Assembly: GCA_017618935.1 (NCBI GenBank)
Contig: JAFZTG010000093.1
Span: 1-7,213, forward strand
From: Bacteroidales bacterium
GTDB taxonomy: Bacteria; Bacteroidota; Bacteroidia; Bacteroidales; UBA1715
Length of the DNA stretch: 7,213 bases
Reading direction: 5' to 3'
This document shows positions 5,917-7,213 of this stretch, one piece after another; position 1 is the stretch's first letter, and each line of letters starts with the position of its first letter. The notes beneath the pieces are model-generated. The model was not told the DNA's origin. It made no database searches and was given only the letters and a program-made list of their open reading frames with translations. A program made the translations under genes and the position numbers.

Positions 5917-6822
5917 TTATTGGATAAATGAGTTTCTCAAAGTAGCTGCTTCTTTCTTCAAAGCATCAAATTGAGCTTGTGTTATGTTAATTTTTTGAGT
6001 TGCTTTCAATACTGTTGTTCCAGACTCTTCATCAGTTACAGTTTCAATACCAGACTTAACAATTTCTATTTCGTTGAAAGTCTTCGAAATACCTTGCAAC
6101 TGTCCGATAACCTCTGCAATGTCGGCATTTTGTTCAGCATATTCGCCAAGCAATTGAGTCAATTCGCTGAAAGAAAGTTTTTGTTCAACGATTCTTTCAA
6201 TCAATTCTTTGTCTTTCACAACATCTTTCGTCAATTGAGTTGCCAAGTACAATGCTTCTACCCAACCACCAGCAAGAATCAATGCAGCCATTTCTGGACG
6301 ATTGTCTTCTTTCAAAGTAGAGTTAGAGTTAAGGAATGTTTCAGAGATAATTCTGATTACAGAGTCACGATTATCGTGGTTTGCTTCCAAACGATCAATG
6401 ATTGATTGGTCGATTGCAGCCAACAAATCCAAGCCAATAGCCAATTTCTTTGAAACTTGCATATATTGCATAATTGTCTGATCTTGCTCGAAAATACTTG
6501 CATAACTCAAATCAGCACCGTAAACACCAAGGTTCAAGGCTTTTTGTTTGTCAGTATTATACTTTGTAGAATTTGAAGTAGGATTCAATAGTGATTCGTC
6601 GTATCCCGCACCTGCTTGTTTCAACAACAAAGTTGTTTCAACTGGTGAAGGCAACGAGAACATTACTTTCTTCACTTCCTTGACAAGATTTTCTTTCTGT
6701 GCTTGTTCTTCATCAACTACATTTGATGTGTCTGTCTTTTTATCGGAGTTGCTACAACCCACGATACCAACCATCAATCCCAAGACGATCAACAATCGGA
6801 TTAGTTTTTTATTACTTCGCAT
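5917..6822 (-). CDS. Helical lipoprotein of unknown function
   Basis: 301 residues with a lipoprotein signal: MRSNKKLIRL, a hydrophobic stretch at about 9-21, then lipobox IVGC with lipidated Cys23. A polar, low-complexity linker (24-48) follows. The mature domain is predicted to be mostly helical. It contains a striking segment, FSLPSPVETTLLLKQAGAGY at 55-74 followed by LLNPTSNSTKY and KALNLGVYGADLSYA (94-108), that I recall as conserved in uncharacterised Bacteroidota lipoproteins. No catalytic motif is apparent. The residues after Cys23 (SNSDKK) do not clearly match the acidic Bacteroidota surface-export signal, so an inner leaflet location is as likely as surface display. It is first in a two-gene unit with the small secreted protein and diverges from a HEAT-like gene. 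Function unknown. Confidence 0.88.
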   Translation of the reverse strand: MRSNKKLIRLLIVLGLMVGIVGCSNSDKKTDTSNVVDEEQAQKENLVKEVKKVMFSLPSPVETTLLLKQAGAGYDESLLNPTSNSTKYNTDKQKALNLGVYGADLSYASIFEQDQTIMQYMQVSKKLAIGLDLLAAIDQSIIDRLEANHDNRDSVIRIISETFLNSNSTLKEDNRPEMAALILAGGWVEALYLATQLTKDVVKDKELIERIVEQKLSFSELTQLLGEYAEQNADIAEVIGQLQGISKTFNEIEIVKSGIETVTDEESGTTVLKATQKINITQAQFDALKKEAATLRNSFIQ

Positions 6823-6852
6823 ACGATTTAATTTAAAATGCTACATATTTTG

Positions 6853-6884
6853 TTTGTGTAAAATTACTATTTATTTTTTATTTG
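6853..6884 (+). promoter_or_regulatory. Possible promoter of the HEAT-like gene
   Basis: TTTG at 6853-6856 and TATTTG at 6879-6884, 22 nt apart, could form a Bacteroidota-type -33/-7 pair, with the -7 box two bases shorter than TAnnTTTG. The gene start is 39 nt further on behind an A-rich leader. This is a weak match in an AT-rich region. Confidence 0.3.
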
Positions 6885-6888
6885 CAAA
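6859..6888 (-). promoter_or_regulatory. Promoter of the lipoprotein/secreted-protein unit
   Basis: On the minus strand TTTG (6888-6885) is followed after 18 nt by TAATTTTA (6866-6859), close to the Bacteroidota pattern TTTG ... TAnnTTTG with the last G replaced by A. The -7 box is 36 nt from the lipoprotein ATG, implying a leader of about 30 nt. It overlaps the putative promoter of the divergent gene. Confidence 0.45.
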
Positions 6889-6923
6889 CAAATTCAAGAC
6901 ATAAATTTAAAAAAAATATAGCA

Positions 6924-7213
6924 ATGGAATTAGAAGAAAGTGCTGTCATAAACGAAATCAAGACAATTTTCGAGTCAGAAAACGAAAGTGCAATTCACGA
7001 CGCAATCGCCTACATACACGAAAACGGATCGCTCAAAACCCTACCATTATTATTTGATTTGCTTGTAACGACGACAAGCGACAACACAAAAAACGACATA
7101 TATAACTGCTTGGCCGACACGAAGGACAAAAATGCGATGTCAATCTTCATAGAAGCATTGCACGACAGCCGCTTCGTAAACGAGAAAGCTCGCCTCCTCT
7201 CGGCTATGTGGCA
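6924..7213 (+). CDS. HEAT-like helical repeat protein, 5' part only
   Basis: An open frame from ATG at 6924 runs 96 codons without a stop to the right edge, so the C-terminal part is missing. The visible protein starts MELEESAVINEIKTIF, is acidic, has no signal peptide and is predicted all-helical and cytosolic. LKTLPLLFDLL at 37-47, IYNCLADTKDKNAMSIFIEAL at 59-79 and ARLLSAMW at 89-96 look like successive HEAT-type helix pairs, with DTKDKNA in the short turn before the next helix. Such repeats form scaffolds for protein partners; no partner is indicated. The A-rich leader before ATG (a run at 6909-6916) is typical of Bacteroidota. It is the only plus-strand gene in the window and is divergent from the lipoprotein unit. 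Confidence 0.8.
   Translation, partial: MELEESAVINEIKTIFESENESAIHDAIAYIHENGSLKTLPLLFDLLVTTTSDNTKNDIYNCLADTKDKNAMSIFIEALHDSRFVNEKARLLSAMW

Noticed and set aside
5971..6405. Plus-strand open frame of 144 codons within the lipoprotein gene
   Set aside because: It is rich in Phe, Ser and Cys, as expected from the complement of a helical protein using AT-rich codons; the minus-strand lipoprotein has a signal peptide and lipobox.

Overview
The window looks like chromosomal backbone of a Bacteroidota bacterium, probably order Bacteroidales. The evidence is threefold. The promoters resemble the Bacteroidota -7 consensus TAnnTTTG. The leaders before start codons are A-rich and lack a clear Shine-Dalgarno sequence. 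The gene order UbiA prenyltransferase / KdsC-like HAD phosphatase / DUF2520 protein, and TPR protein next to ribH, is one I associate with this group from memory, not from a search. All seven stop codons visible in the window are TAA.

Layout, right to left, because almost everything is on the minus strand. A partial plus-strand HEAT-like gene (from 6924) runs off the right edge. Divergent from it across about 100 bp is a two-gene unit: a helical lipoprotein (6822-5917), then a small secreted four-cysteine protein (5898-5455), closed by a strong intrinsic terminator (5401-5430). Next is an ABC-F ATPase of the Uup type (5332-3473). Its upstream region carries a perfect 22-bp palindrome that also contains the only upstream in-frame ATG. 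Then comes a membrane-anchored TPR protein (3351-2668) overlapping ribH (2668-2189) by one base, driven by a good -7 box. Last is a three-gene unit with its own promoter: DUF2520 dehydrogenase-like protein (2117-1344), KdsC-like phosphatase (1342-821) and a UbiA prenyltransferase (821 to the left edge, incomplete). The genes of this unit are separated by +1 and -1 nt.

Functionally the window mixes housekeeping roles: riboflavin synthesis (lumazine synthase), envelope sugar or lipid metabolism (KdsC-like phosphatase, UbiA prenyltransferase), ribosome-associated ATPase activity (ABC-F), and two exported proteins of unknown function. I see no tRNA, rRNA, CRISPR array, transposase, phage gene or recognisable defence system. 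No gap between genes exceeds about 125 bp.

The least ordinary parts are the repeat at 5341-5457, which abuts and may have reshaped the start of the ABC-F gene, and the uncharacterised lipoprotein/secreted-protein pair. I do not see convincing evidence of a new multi-gene system.
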